From Zhengitettix transpicula (Eukaryota; Arthropoda; Insecta; Orthoptera; Tetrigidae): 64,000 nucleotides of DNA. The position numbers and the translations under genes are program-made. Below the pieces are notes generated by a model, which was not told where the DNA came from, did no database searches, and was given only the letters and a program-made list of their open reading frames with translations. Location of the stretch: assembly GCA_037074705.1 (NCBI GenBank), contig CM073590.1:180435246-180499245 (forward strand), given 5' to 3'. Positions 1 through 13,605 of this stretch are shown here, one piece after another (positions within the stretch are counted from its first letter, which is position 1; every line of letters begins with the position of its first letter).

Positions 1-162
1 AGAGCACGTGGCAGTATTGTACTACTCATTTTAAAAGCGACATTGGAATTAAAGCAGACAGCTCTATGGAAAGATATTTTCCACCAGAATTTCTACAAAA
101 ATCTGGACCGTGAGAAGTACAAGAATCTTTACGCAGTTGCACTAAAAACTATTAGTTTATGA
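1..162 (+). CDS. C-terminal coding exon of an unrecognised gene (partial)
   Basis: Frame 1 is open from the window edge for 53 codons and ends in TGA at 160-162. The peptide (RARGSIVLLILKATLELKQT, then WKDIFHQNF and a lysine- and tyrosine-rich end finishing TISL) has the balanced composition of real protein and looks like a helical, HEAT/ARM-like C-terminus. It contains no methionine, so it is the last part of a longer gene lying to the left. AATAAA at 368-373 is about 205 nt after the stop and is a candidate poly(A) signal. I do not recognise the family. A chance open frame is possible but less likely given the residue pattern. Confidence 0.45.
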   Translation, partial: RARGSIVLLILKATLELKQTALWKDIFHQNFYKNLDREKYKNLYAVALKTISL

Positions 163-1440
163 ACATTAACAATTACAAGAAATGCTCATTGTTTTAGTGA
201 TGATAGTTAGAAGACATCTTTTTTATTTTACAAAACTTTTAACCAAGTATTATTTGTTGGTTAAATATAATACAGTATATACAAATTTAAAATATGCACA
301 TAATTTACAGAAGGCATCTTGAGAACAGCTACTTCCAATATATCTCCTGAATTAGATAAACTAGTTAAATAAAACAAAAATAAACTATTTATTATTATTA
401 TCATCATTTAGCCTCCGCCCGTCATATTTCCTTTCGTCCTTCACACGTTTATCATAAAGTAAAAAAATCAGGCTTGATTCAATACATCAACAGATTATAT
501 CATCATAATCAATTTTAATACATTTAAATTAACAATTTTACTAATTTTAATAATTTTAGAGAAAAGAAAAATATAGCCGAAAATGTTCTGTAAATAAAAT
601 GAAATATATTACAATCAATGTAAATCACGGTAAGAGAGATTTTGTATTCTTGTATTGTACAATAAATAAGTAATAAGTGAAATTGATATGTAATAAATCA
701 TAGAGTTTATAAAAACAAAATACCGAACTAAATGTGCTTAAGTAGGTCTAAAAAGCAAACTTTTAACATTAAAATATAATTTCTAGCTATGTAGCGTATT
801 TTAACTTTTTTTATTTAGACCAATGTTAGTACATAAAACATTTCTTATTTGATCTAATTACAGTAAATAACATATTCACCTTAAACTCTTTCCAACTTCA
901 GAGCTTCGTCATACGTCACAGTCACAGTAATTCCAGAAATTTTCCTATCTAAATGTATATCTTGTTTCATCTAACTCCTAAATTCAATTCCATGCTTAAC
1001 ATTTTTTGACTAGAATTTTCCGCTACACATTTAAAAATATTAATGAGATCGACTATCTCGGGCTTCGTCTTCCAACTTAGCCATTCAATTTATGATTCTA
1101 TGCTTCTAAGACATAGTTTTTTCTTTAGCGTCTACCGTAGCAGTTAAATCAAATTTGTGAAACTAATGGATTATATAACCATTGTTCAACAAAGTATTCA
1201 ACAAAATTCGCAGAGTCTTCTGGAGCTTGTCCGTCGATGTCTTCGACATCTTTAAGCTTTAGAAAAGCACATTTGGTTGGACGTTCAGTCTAACGTCTTC
1301 GTGTCGTCATTCCGACGTACTGAACGTTTCCCGAAACACATTGCTTGAAATGAAAATAGCATCCACGCACACTGACCAAAGGACCGCCCCATTTAATGCA
1401 GAGATGGTGGATGCCTCAAAATCTGAGTTATCAGTTTCAG
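163..1440. other. AT-rich 3' flank, no gene seen
   Basis: Probable 3' UTR of the left-edge gene (candidate AATAAA at 368-373, further AT-rich runs to about 850) followed by anonymous sequence. No splice-consistent coding block was found. Confidence 0.4.
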
Positions 1441-1499
1441 GGCTCCATTCGCGCAGTAGTACTTGAAACAAACGTAAAATGCAGTCTTCTTATTTAGAA

Positions 1500-1835
1500 G
1501 AAAGACAGTCACAACCCTTACAACATTTTTTGTGCTACGTAAATCTGCATGAATTGCATATAGTTGTGCAAATTGTTTGCTGCAGATTTTGTAAGTCCCA
1601 TCCAAGAAAATACATTTTTGTTTCTTAACACCATTCCTTTGGTACGAGTGAAAATTAATATTATATTTGACACGCCATCATTAACGAGAAGTCATTTTCA
1701 TATATTCCTTACTTATAACCATCGTCGGATTGGTTGGACGTCTTTGCGACCCATGAACTTTGTCTCTATGCTGGGGAGTGCTTCTGACCAGTACAGACAC
1801 AGTGTCAGAAAATTATAGATTCTTAAGTAACATTT
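1500..1835 (+). repeat. Dispersed repeat family R1, copy 1
   Basis: This segment is clearly homologous to the reverse complement of 19460-19770. Shared blocks include TTGTGCAAATTGTTT, TTTTTGTTTCTTAACA, CCTTTGGTACGAG, GCGACCC and GAACTTTGTCTCT. Both copies carry a short degraded open frame on the same strand of the repeat (here 1564-1818). I cannot assign it to a transposon class. Confidence 0.6.
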
Positions 1836-1860
1836 TTCTGGGAATTCTGCGTCGAATTGA

Positions 1861-4800
1861 ATATACTAAATATTTTAAAATAAAATATTTAAAAGCTTGT
1901 TAAAAGTGCAATATGTAAATAATATGTCGGGAATACGTCCGTTTCTAATCCCAAAGCTAGATTCATTGACTGATTTTCAAGCGACCGCAAATGGAACAAA
2001 ACCCAATCCTATAGGCCGCCAAATTGGGGTGACGCGAATTTCGTTCTTTGAATTATTGTATAGATGATTGTCGGGAATAATTCCAGATTTATATTTAGAT
2101 GCTTCACAATAAATCAAACATAAAGCAATTAATGTACAAACAGACACTATGAAACACAACTTAACTTCTTTCCAATTGACGTTGCTCCCTTCACACATTT
2201 TTTTAACTCCATTTTACATACAATCTGTCCATTAGGATAATAAGTACATTGTATGAATTATATTAAATATATCATACAGTCAGTGGCCACGTTTTTAGTC
2301 ACAGTTCACGGCCGGAACAAAATCAGACACTGCTGGATTTCCAGAATTTGACGTGATAAGTTCTCACTTTATTTCAGCCATGAAACTTAAAGAAATTGGA
2401 GGTCTTTAGGTTCTCTAAAATCGTTGTAAACAGCGGAAACAATGACACAGTACTCGGTTCATCCTATTTTACGGGGCATGTTATCTCATGGTATGTTCGT
2501 AACACTGTACTCGTAATTGCAGTATTGTGACGCGATCAGTTTTAGAATGTCTGCTACCAGTTTCGATGAATTAATATAATTTTTTTGCACCAAGTTCTCA
2601 GGCAGTTAGGGATATTATTTCACCTGAAGAAAAACTAGTCATAACTTTGACGAAAGTTTAAAACGAGGCATTATTATTAAAAAAAGTTTCAATTCAGAGT
2701 ATTTATATTAGGTGAAGTACACAAAAAGTACGTGGAGAATAAAAATTTGGTAAACAATTACAAAGTGCACATTTAGAACAGATTTAATTATACTTGTTGG
2801 ATGGAGTTTGACGACGGTAAGAGAGCTGCTGGTGGTTTTGCAATTCAGTTCCATGTGATTCATTGGGCTTATTTGTAGCGTTGTGATGTATCTTAGTGGG
2901 ATGGAATGAATAATTGTGTTGACGGGAAGTACTTAGGCAATAAGAAGGTACGGGTACTGGCGATAATCCATGACTTTGAATAAAACGATATTGATTTGAT
3001 TGGCATATACATAGGGATGCAAAAGATTTTGACTTCTTAAAGGGGTGTAAATTTCCTGTGTTCGTTTTAAGAACCTGAAGTACTTAGTTTCTTTTGTGTT
3101 ACGAACAATTTATCTTCACCTTGACAGTTTACTTTGATTACCTTTTTTCTATTAATTGTACAGCAGACTCTCAATTATCCATACGCGGTTTATCCGCATT
3201 ACTGCTCTATTCTATATTCTTCAATCTTTGTGCATATTAAAATGTTAAACGTATGTTTGAACATCATCAACCTGGCAGTTTGTCTGTGAAAAAAATGAAA
3301 AAATTCGCGCCGTCCAACGATTGCATCATTAGCTGAATTCTGACAAGAAAATATGAAATGATGGACTTTGCTTTTTATCAAATTTAGACTTATCTTGTAA
3401 CTTAAAGTTAACCTCGTAAAATTTAGTGAACAAATCTGTTAAATAAGCAACGCCTGGTAAATTTTAGTTTAAAATTGGATCTTTATCAACAAAAAAACTC
3501 TAAAATAGTCTCATAAAGTGAATAAAATCTTGCCAAACAAAAGCCTTTTGACGGCCAGTGAATTTCAATGTGAAGGAGTAATCGATGAAAGTTCTCCTCA
3601 TTTTCTTCGTACAGCTGCGCAAATAACCTAGTATTCAACGCGTTACTACGAATTTTGTTTACTGCGTTAATGACAAATTGAAGAGATTAATTGAATCTAC
3701 CACTCAGATTTATAGCTAATAAATGTTGTCGATGGATGGCACAGTTGTATCTCAATTCACTGACAAATTCTTTTGAATTTATAAAACTTGAGTGTGTATA
3801 TATTACACAGCCTCCTATATCGGTCAAACGAAGCGTAAGTTTCGAACCAGAAATTAAGGGAATTTTGCAGATGTAAAATAATCTTTGGATAAACAATCTG
3901 TTTTAACAAAACATGTATACATGAATATCACAGGATTGATTGTAATCATATAAAAATACAGTACATAGGTACTATCTCGTTTATGGAAGCCATATTTTAG
4001 TCACGACCTGCTTAGATGGGATCCATTCTCATGGACTCCCATTTACAACTAGTAAAGTGCCAATTGTTGTTTTCGCTCACATGGATGCCTTGCAGTTCGG
4101 AATCGACCCCAAGGGATCGATATAGACCACTTTAGGAATCAATGGTTTACGGGAAACAGTTACTAGACTAATGGCAAAAAATTATAACACAAAAGAAACG
4201 AGGCCTAAAGGTTTTTTAAAAAAATAATGGGAGCACTATGAGTACAAAGAAAAAAACAAACTGCATGACTAAACTGCTGTATCTATTTTTAAATAAATAG
4301 CAAACAATTTTTCACACTTCTGTATATATTACTGATTATATCATTAAAACTTTTATATACTGACGAAAAGGCTAATAATAATTAGTCATTTATCAACGAT
4401 AAAATAATTTGCCACTCGTATTTTTTGTTCCTTTGCTCTATTTCGTAGAAGGTCGTTTTCGACAAGATATTTAATATCCCTCCAAGCCGTTTCGGCTGCG
4501 TTACCTGAACAAATAGCAGAGGGCATTTTTCTTCTTACAGTGAGTGTATGCAATACAGTCACGCATAAGTACAAAATTCTAAAACCACTCAATACATGAA
4601 TCACGGATAGTTTTTGTTCAACTAACAGTCAGTATTGTATATAATAAATATTCCCTTCTATAAATCTTTCATTAAAATTTTGTACAACAATATCCCGTTC
4701 ATAGTACTCGGTAGAACACCGAATGTTAAATAATTAGAAAAATAACTATAACAGGCAATTTTCCCGGCGTGTGAGAATTAGTTGGGCAGATAAATCGAAT

Positions 4801-5067
4801 ATTGCAATGCAATCTAAGAAAATTTGAATGACATGTTTTCCATTATGCAACCCATCTGAAAACTAATTATTAATAGAAAGAGTACACATGGAGAAAGAAG
4901 TCTATATCAGAGATAAAAAAAAACTTGAAAGCAGAAGAGCGAAGTGTAAGACCATTTTCAAGAAGAATGGAAATTTGATTGAGGAAAAGGGCTCTATAAT
5001 TGTGTGTGGAGTACAGGATTGTAGATTAAAATCATTTTATTTTATTATTAAAATTTTTTTATTTTAA
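1861..5067. other. Anonymous AT-rich sequence, no gene seen
   Basis: Open frames here are short (under 75 codons), overlap on both strands and show no family resemblance or paired splice sites. No structured repeat was noticed. Confidence 0.4.
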
Positions 5068-5690
5068 CTAGCTGAGTGTCATAATTAAACTCAGCGACAT
5101 CCAGAACCTCGGATATGACTCTAATCTCTTTAATTTACACGTTATTTTTATGGAATGACCCTCCACAACCAGTCCTAAGGGTACTCCCCTCCTATGCCGA
5201 AAGAGGTTGAAATTATACACAATCATTATGGGCAGAAACCCTATCAATTTCACTGAACCCAAAAAATATTACACGGCGTAAATATCGGCCGTTTTAAGAT
5301 GTTTCAAAATTTCTATCCTCGTACCCCGCTTCGGCTGTTCAAACAGCAAGTGGAATGTCATAATTAATCTCAGCGACATCCATAATCCCGGATTAGACTC
5401 CATTCTCAGGTGTATTCACGTTATTTTCTTGTAAGGTCCCTTCACCCCCACCCCTACGGAAGCTCCCTCCCACGCCGAAATAAGATGAAATTATACACAG
5501 AAAACATCGGTAGAAATACTACGAAACTACTGTCGTTTGAGCATGTGAAGTAAAAGTGTATTACACCCACGGCGTGTTTCCTGGTCGCAATGAACACGTG
5601 AACAAAATTTTGGTCCAATATTCTCGACGGGTATAGAATTGTATTAGGAACATACATACATACAAACACATTACAAATTACCCACACATA
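5068..5690 (-). mobile_element. Helitron-like element, two internal tandem units
   Basis: Read on the - strand, this has two copies of a roughly 280-bp unit. The unit runs from a GTGTATAATTTCAACC block and a GGAGGGGAG block to a GAGTTTAATTATGACA block. The element ends ..CTCAGCTAG followed by T, at 5068-5071. The same unit and the same CTRR-T end occur at 27.0-27.8, 45.7-48.5 and 54.4-55.5 kb. Helitrons end in CTRR and insert between A and T, so the assignment is plausible, but no Rep/helicase is present and the 5' end is undefined. Confidence 0.45.
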
Positions 5691-7196
5691 CAGGCAATTT
5701 TATTTATTAGAAGATAGATAGATAAATAAATAAAAGATGATTTATGTCCGATTTCCGCGGACGCTTAGCTCGACTACTATCACTCACGTCCATACAGACT
5801 TCGTCTTTTACAAGACTCTTGAAATACTTCAATTGTATTTAATTTGAAACACATGTTTGGAGAATTCAAACTTTTGTCTCATTACAATATATAATCCTAA
5901 ATTATGTCATCATTTCTAAATATCTATATATATTTTAATTTTATCACTATTAGCATTAGATTACATAACTTAACAAACCAGGTCACAAACTCAAAAACAC
6001 ATCTATCAGTCTTATACTTTATAATTTCTATAAATCCAGTAATTACAGTTAAATTTAAATTATACTTAAATTAATTTATTAAACGTCATAACGCATTACA
6101 AAATTTAGTATAGTAGTGTTACAACATAATTAATATATTAATTTACTGTCTAATAACTTATTGTTTATTGTATAATGATGGATATTGTTAATTAAGATAA
6201 ATACGATGCTTAAACTGACTTGACAGAATTACGAGCTATTACAATGATTTTTCATCTGGACGAACAGGTAAATTTTTGTAGATATGTATTCACTATTGTA
6301 ATTAACATCATTTACAGACATTTTTAACTGTAAATAAACAAACGGTATACGTTAAATTTTCCATAATAATTCAAACTGTCATATTTAAAATTCACTAACA
6401 CAATAGTATCCATGTTGGGCAATCATGATACCATTTATTATTTAAAAGAAATTTCTAACGTTTTCTCCGAGTTTTAATACATTTAAAGTTTCAATGTTTA
6501 GAAATTTGATAACTCTTCTTTCAGGGTCGTTTACCTGGGCTTGATAAGTAAAGAACAATCATAGAATTTATAAATTAAGAAATTAAAAAAACCAAAACGA
6601 GACGAACGAAATCTGACGAATAACTTTAGCTATCGTTTACAAACTTAATTAACTTGGTTTCTACTTACAAAATGTTCGGCTGATACCAGACTCAATTCCT
6701 GGACTCGGGCTCACAATTTATGCTAATAGGCCATAAAACACTGACTCTACACTTGCTTGTCAAACACACGGTCGTAGTTATCGAATTTTCCTCCGGGAAC
6801 TGGATCTGTTGCACCTCCGGATCATTAGTCAGACATATTGTTACACATTTTCTTTATGTGGAAAATGATGATGATCTCAGTACGCGTAGGAATCTTAATG
6901 TGGCGCTAAATATTTGATTACTCTTTGCAGTTTTTCACAAAGTAAATCGCTGTCCAAACTTTATACTTGGATTCTAAAAAAAATTGTAACTTTCTCGGTT
7001 GAATTTATACTCTGGTCACGCTGTTCGTTCTCTGCTCCCAGATTCTGATTTCCTCACGCGACCACAACAACCGACCAACTGCCTTCAGACAGTGCTAGCG
7101 GCTCACAACAAAACTATCCTACCCATTGTCGTCCTTGAAGAATTGGTACCGCTAACAATCCAATTATTAAAATCATTACATGTCTCTAATTAGTAT

Positions 7197-7199
<3 letters not shown>
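5691..7199. other. Anonymous AT-rich sequence
   Basis: Very AT-rich with only short frames. Nothing recognisable. Confidence 0.35.

Positions 7200-7271
<72 letters not shown>
7200..7271. repeat. (AT)n-(AG)n compound microsatellite
   Basis: About 20 AT repeats run directly into about 16 AG repeats, ending at GATGATAA. Confidence 0.95.
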
Positions 7272-7276
<5 letters not shown>

Positions 7277-7334
7277 ATTGAGATAACGTTGCTTCAAATA
7301 AAAAATTTAATACGCCTGTTTTAAAATGGCCTAA

Positions 7335-7400
7335 TGACAAAATGAAGTGATAATATAAATACCACACAATATTTCTGGAAAATTTGTTCCATATGTCAAA
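7335..7400 (-). mobile_element. Penelope-like pseudo-LTR fragment (subfamily 2)
   Basis: ATAATATAAATACCACACAA followed by a diverged TTTCTGG block matches the 3' flank of the Penelope relic at 21.4 kb and the hairpin at 52.65-52.82 kb. It is a short truncated copy. Confidence 0.45.
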
Positions 7401-8394
7401 TGATTAAAAAACACAAGAGCGACAAACCGCAAATTATAGTTGACAATCTAAAAAAAAAATTAAAGTAGTTCGAATTCCGAAATAAGATGTTTAGTAATAT
7501 ACTTTCCTTACAAACGTGTATATTGCTGAACACTGTTACACAATCCTCAAGTCGAGAACTGGTAACAGAGTAATCAGTAATGATCAACAAATTCAAAATA
7601 TCTGTGTTTACTTGGGTCTGACAACAAATATTAGTCAAGATCCAAAGGACACAATTCTGTAAACTGCCTAACGTAAAGTGAAGAGTTCAAGCCAACTTTG
7701 TATATTGTGATAGAGACTTAGCACTTGTTACTTCGGATATTGAAGGAGAATAACTTTACGACTCTTCCCTAAAAGGTTTTAGTCACGCGATGTCTCTAGC
7801 GGCGGTCAGAAACAAAACAGAATTCTGGAACTTCGACTTTCATTCTTCACCTATTGTATAACTTTGTCCCCTGCTATTTTCACATTAACTCTTATTTAGA
7901 CTTGCAATACTGGAATAAAATTACAATTTATGATCAAAAACAGCAAACCAAGTCATCGACACTATCATACCAATACATCAGTTTACAATCCCAAATGAAC
8001 AAATGGGAGGACTAATTATATATTTCATTACAAATTGTGGCTTCACGGCCTATGTTGACCAGTCGTGCCTTTATGGTACTAAATTGTAACGCGGAGCAGA
8101 AAGAAAATATAAATTAGAGATCGTATACCGAGTTGAAGATTCCGATTTTCTGCATCACTAATTTACTGTGAAACTCTATTCATGAGAAATTTAGAGGGAC
8201 TAAAGGAGTTCTGAATACTTTAACATAAGTTATCTTTATGCGTCTATTGAGATAGTTTTGAATATTTTTCCGAGGATAATTAAAACATTCTCAGTTTGAT
8301 TGCGTTTCAGCTCGTCCTTAAATACAGGGTATTGAACCCACGACATATTAATCTTTCTGGAGTTATGGAGAGGGCTTTTCCTATCACCGTTTTT

Positions 8395-8625
8395 GACCTA
8401 AGGTTCCCACAAGCTGAGGCACCTCGACCTGTTTCGGGATCGTACATCTTGAGCATACGGTAAGAGTTGTCAGATATTCCCATTGGAATAGTAGGGCAGC
8501 TGCCTCCTAAACTGGCAGAGGCACGGAGAATAAAATGCTGCGTCCCAACAGCAAACTCCTCTCTAGTCATCGGAAGGGCGTGGGAAGACAAACGTCGAAA
8601 CGCACCAACATCATCTTCACATGAA
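8395..8625 (+). repeat. Dispersed repeat family R2, copy 1
   Basis: It shares CATACGGTAAGAGTTGT, an imperfect GCTGCCTCNTAAAC-N-GAGGCACGGAGAA block and CATCGGAAGGGCGTG with 14890-15050 and with the reverse complement of 25700-25870. Class unknown. Confidence 0.6.
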
Positions 8626-11600
8626 ACCATCGAGACGTTGTGGCATGCAAACGTCGTTACTCGGTTGGATTCCCGAGAAAATTTTATTTAGCAGTTACTC
8701 CGGGAAAATCTACGTTACGTAAGTTTTTTTTCCTTTTCGCTTCAGAACAATCGGTGCTCTCTTTTTTTTTCAATTAGTCGAGTCTTCCCCATTACAACTT
8801 CACATCAATAATTATGCTCCATCAACTCTTCCAAATAGAACTAGTAATCTACAGCGTTGTTTTCAGGGTTTCCATAACTATGTTGCACGACTCTTCTATT
8901 GTTCCAGTTTTGGCTAGCCACACGGATCTTTACGGGTTTTGCGGTTCTGTCGCTGAATTATTGATCGTTTATAATGACGAGATTTTCCTGCCTTGAGAAC
9001 TGTCTCTCAGTCGCATTTGTCGAATTTATAGTACACACTATTACGCTCATCTGCTGCATATTTCAATTCTGCGCACTTCATGCAAAAAACAATTAGTTGG
9101 AAAATGAACCAAAAGGTTGAAATCCTCTGTCCTATTCACGCAATCAACAATTATCCGTTTTTCTTTTCTGCATTCATCATGCTCGTCTACTGATCGTGTC
9201 TGCCTTTTTTTAAAAAAATTACCTTCCTTTCTTTTTGTACTAACCTCATAGAAGGATAGAATACCACAACTTTTAACCGTTGATAGGAGAGTTTCTCCTT
9301 CTAGTGAACGATCGCAAATTAAATTCATCGACATCGTGTCACACGTCACGAACCCGCCTCTCACAAATTTTTATACTCTGTAGTATGTGAACCATTGATC
9401 GGACAAGGACAAAACAACGCAAAGTACATAAAATGTAGTAAATTTTATCATGTAAAATTTCCTACGTTCACAAAAACTGGGTGCTTTCAAAGTTATTTTT
9501 TTCTAAAAAAATGCTCAAATATCGTTCCCCCCCCCCCCCCCCCAATTAATTTATTACGTTTAAATGTTGCATTGCTCACTCGGCTGTAAGCTCGATCGAA
9601 CAGAAAGGCCTTTAGGACATAAAATGTAGGAAATTTTATACTCCTCTATTTCATGCGTAATCAAGTTACAGTATAAATGAATAGTTTGAATTATATTTTT
9701 TTTAAAAAAAAAGTTAAGGTTTAGGCAATAATTATAGAAAATATGAATTTCCAGAAAAATTACAAGCAAATATGAAAACTCGAACAAAAAGCATTTACTT
9801 GTTTTCTACCATTTGACTGCCTATGCAAATTTTTCATGTAAACTGATGTCGCATTACTGCATAAAATCAACATAGCATGTGGATAAAATAGCAAAAATAA
9901 TCAATCGTGGAGGACGTTAGAAGCATTGGCTTCCTCAATCCGATATAGTACACTAATTATTTGATCAACTATTAAAATATAAGAATAATCTAAGCTAGGA
10001 ATATTAAAAATATAGTCAGGTTGTGACAAGAATTACTACTCGTACAACAGTTCCGGTAACCAGCTATTGAAAACGTCATTAATTTTCAATGCCTACCTAA
10101 AACTTAGCAATTATAATTAAAAATTGTGTTTAACCCATTAAGAACAATGCGACATTGAAGAAAGATTCTATGTTTAAGGTTTCAGAAACATCCCATTTTG
10201 TCTAGTTTTAACTAAGCGTCTTTTATTCAATTTATTTCATCATCTAAAGAAATGTTCCTTTTTAATTTTGCAAATTTTTAATTAAATATTACAGTGGTAT
10301 TACTGTGTCCAGTGAAAACGTGCAACTTCTGAGAAATGTAATTACACATTTTTCAAGCTAGTATTTTTTCATTCGTCCAGCTGTCTACTCAAATGGTACG
10401 CGTACCAGTAATTCCATCTATCAAACCTGACAGAGCCATCTTGTCCACGCTCTCCTTTGACTTTAATAACTCTAATGGAATATACTGAAAAACCGAGACT
10501 AATTGTGGTAGATGGCGATGGCTGGCCAGAATTAAAATTATCCCTGATTCATGGAAATGAATCTGCCGTTGAAGAAGGCAGAAACGTTTCAAAGTACATA
10601 TTTCCTTCGGGTCACGTGTCACACAGCGTAAAAATAGGAACAAAAGTCCAGATCCTGACTGTTTCGGATATTGTAGTTCGATTATGTAATTCAAAATTAT
10701 TGTCTCGTAAATTTTTACAGACGTACTATGACCGAAAGTAGGTGTTGCCTGGGAGAGAAAGATGTATTTGAAATACTGTGACTCTTCGTGTGTTCTGAAA
10801 CTGGTTTGGGAAAATAACAATATTGGAAAAAATCAGAGATATGAGTTACGTAAAGCAGGAAAGACAATTTGAAGGCAGATTGCTCATGCGCGGAAAGCAG
10901 CCTCCATGTGCTGAGCTGAAACAAGTAGATACAAACATGTAATGTTTGCGTACTTACTGAACATAAACGTAGGTTATAACTCTTTCCTCTTCTTCCGTTA
11001 ATTGCATCTAATTTTCTCTTTAGCTCTCTCATTGTCTCCTCAAAATCAGGCAGTGAAACGTAATATTAATCCAGGAGCAAATGAGGTATGCGTCCTGTAC
11101 GTTAAAATTACGAATAATATAACAGCAAAAAGCTTTTAAGTGTGTTCGTCTATGCCGGTTTAATGAGAGCCTGTTCACGTCTCTTGGTAGGTGAGCAATC
11201 AGGGAGGAGGACGGATATTGATCCGGCGGGGCGACGGCTTGCTTGTTTTTCGTAGCCACGGAATGTCTCAGCCTCTGAAACAATTCTGTCTTTGTCTTTG
11301 GCACCGAAAAATCCCTGTCGGAAAATAAAATTTAAATCAAGCTGATGAAATTGTGACGCACGTATCACTAATTGGCGGGTGGCGAATTACACATGAAAAC
11401 ACTTACATAATTTATCCCAGTCACTTTCCGTGCAATTGTTTAGTGAACATTTGTGGAGGCTACTGTCGGCTGTGATAAGACATTCAACGTCCAGTGAGAA
11501 TGGGTCCTTCATGTCACTGACCGTTCAGATAAGAATCTTCATCGGTTAACAGTCCAACAGATACAATGTTAATCAAATCATAAAGTAGGAAAAGGAAGGT

Positions 11601-13080
11601 AACACTCAACGGGAATTCTGAAGTTTCTCTTAGAATTTCGAAATTAGGGAAGAACATTGTTTTATCAGTGTACGGTGAACATACTTCAGTGAATGAACAC
11701 TTTGAATTAGGGTTCTCAGATTTGGATATGCGGAATTAATTTTTTCGTCCCAGATACCACTATTGCTTCTATTGACTTTTGTATCGTTAGGGCAGTAAAA
11801 AGTTCTCTAAAATTATGTCCAAAGATGTAATGTAGTAGTAGTTATCCTTAGTCTATACTATGGCTGACAAACAACTATTGGTTTAACAATGGCTTCGTCA
11901 GGAATGGACCTGTCAGAAAAAATATAATGATTAAATGCCACCTGTAAGGGTACAGTGGAACTATTTTAACTCCACCAATCTTAATATACCAGTTCATTCA
12001 TTGTATGGTTTTAGAGTGCGCAAAACTGGTCGGATCAAAAAACGACAGTGAAATAATTCTTGCGTCAATCATCAAAGAGTATAAATGCTTGTGAAAGAAG
12101 AAACGAAACTGATTATTTTAAGATAAAAAAAATAGTTATGTGTAAACAGGACCCGATCTTTACTCTTAACTCTAAGAATTGTGTTAACGTGGGGTAACAT
12201 TTCATTTCTTAGATATTTGTAAACAATCTCAAGGAGGAAATTATTCGACCAATTTTTGTCTATTTACATTGTCTACTGAAAAATAATCAAATAGGTAATA
12301 TTAGGACACACGGCTGAGAGCTATGAACGATAAGGTATCAATAAATAGATATGACCAATTAACAGATACGTTGACGGTTTCTTAAGAAAAATGAACATTA
12401 TAGATAAGTATTAAGAAAATACCTTGTATAAATATTCGGGACCGGTTTTCCTCTATGTGCGACTGGTATAAGTTTCGCGAACGAAATCTTCTCAATGAGT
12501 CCTCTGAGGAATTAAATATACTTTTGTGTGGCGCAAGGACTGTTCAGTTCACTAAACGTGCCACTTATTTACTCCAACGTTTTTACCGCCTGAAATCTAC
12601 ATTTCCGCATAATTGAGCAGACTGGTACTAGAATTTCATTCCGTGGTTAACCACAGTCGAGAGACAAATATCCTGGTGGTCTGTAGGCTATCAGCAGCCT
12701 TTAATGTCGACCTAATTTTACATTAGCTCCGATAATTTTGTTAATGATCAGATTATCGGAATATATCTCAACATTTCCAAAATAATGACCTACAAACAAC
12801 CGTTTCACGTGCAAACACGCTTCATTTTGCGTGTCGAATAGTTTTAAAATCTCTGTTTTAAAGATTTCCTGCTGATTCTTCTCTATCGAAATTTTTTTTG
12901 GATCAAAAGGAAATGAAGCAGGATGCGCCTTCGAACAGAAAGTAACCATTATTATATAGGCGCCTAATGGTAAGAAAGTTCAATCGTGGCAAACCGAATT
13001 GAGTTAGATGATTCAGAAGAAACCAACTACGAGAAGTATCGAACAAAAAATTTAAATTATAAAGTAATTATGACCTATCT
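8626..13080. other. Anonymous sequence with unassigned open frames
   Basis: The longest frame is 143 codons on the - strand at 10389-10820, overlapped on the + strand by a 94-codon frame at 10457-10741. A - strand frame at 11150-11368 and one at 12701-12949 are also open. None shows a motif I recognise, and none has convincing exon borders. They may be relics of transposons or chance frames. Confidence 0.3.
9527..9543. repeat. Poly-C run
   Basis: Seventeen consecutive C residues on the + strand, unusual in this AT-rich sequence. Confidence 0.9.
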
Positions 13081-13084
13081 CCAC

Positions 13085-13605
13085 CAATGGTATCCCTACC
13101 TTGAAGTGGTGGTGGGGCTTGAGTGGTCAAGTGATCCTGAGAGCTATGCCAGCGGTAGCGTAGCTACTGGTAGGGCCTTCCTAGCTGGACAGGTGAAAGG
13201 TGATGACCCAGACTAACTGGGATACCCTGGCCCTCCAGGTTGGGGGTTGGGTTTGAGGTTAACACCCTCCTCCCGTAAAAAGACCAAAGTTACGAAAATC
13301 CAAAGAGTTGAAGCAGGACGTATGAATAGACAACGAAACAGCATGCACCCTGGACAACGAATGGAAAACAAAAAGAAGAAAACTAATCTCCGAATAGGAA
13401 CCTGGAATACTTGGAACCCCAGGAGGACAAAGAATACGAGGTAGACCCCGAAGAAGATGGTTGGACGGAGTGGAGGAGGATGTACGGAAGCTGGTATGTA
13501 GAAATAGGAAGACAGCATATGATCGTGAAGGATGGAAGAAGCTCGTTGGAAAGGCCAAGGTTCACTACGGACTGTAGCGCCATGGAAGAAGCAGAATTAT
13601 GACCT
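13085..13605 (+). mobile_element. Internally deleted non-LTR retrotransposon (LINE)
   Basis: The left part encodes a typical arthropod LINE leader (ESYASGSVATGRAF, KGDDPD, GYPGPPGWGLG) followed at about 13388-13410 by LRIGTWN, the start of an APE-type endonuclease. A few bases later, in another frame, comes the last ORF2 segment (GRPRRRWLDGVEEDVRKL, DREGWKKLVGKAKVHYGL) ending in TAG at about 13577. The rest of the endonuclease and the whole reverse transcriptase are missing, so this is a deletion derivative that cannot move on its own. Family assignments rest on motif recognition. Confidence 0.75.

Noticed and set aside
7176..7367. Frame with a Ser/Leu and Ile/Tyr repeat
   Set aside because: It is the translation of the (AT)n-(AG)n microsatellite.
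10389..10820. 143-codon - strand frame
   Set aside because: Overlapped by a + strand frame, no recognisable domain, no paired exon signals; kept only as unassigned.
12701..12949. 82-codon - strand frame with a protein-like look
   Set aside because: No family match by eye and no splice or promoter support; cannot be called a gene.
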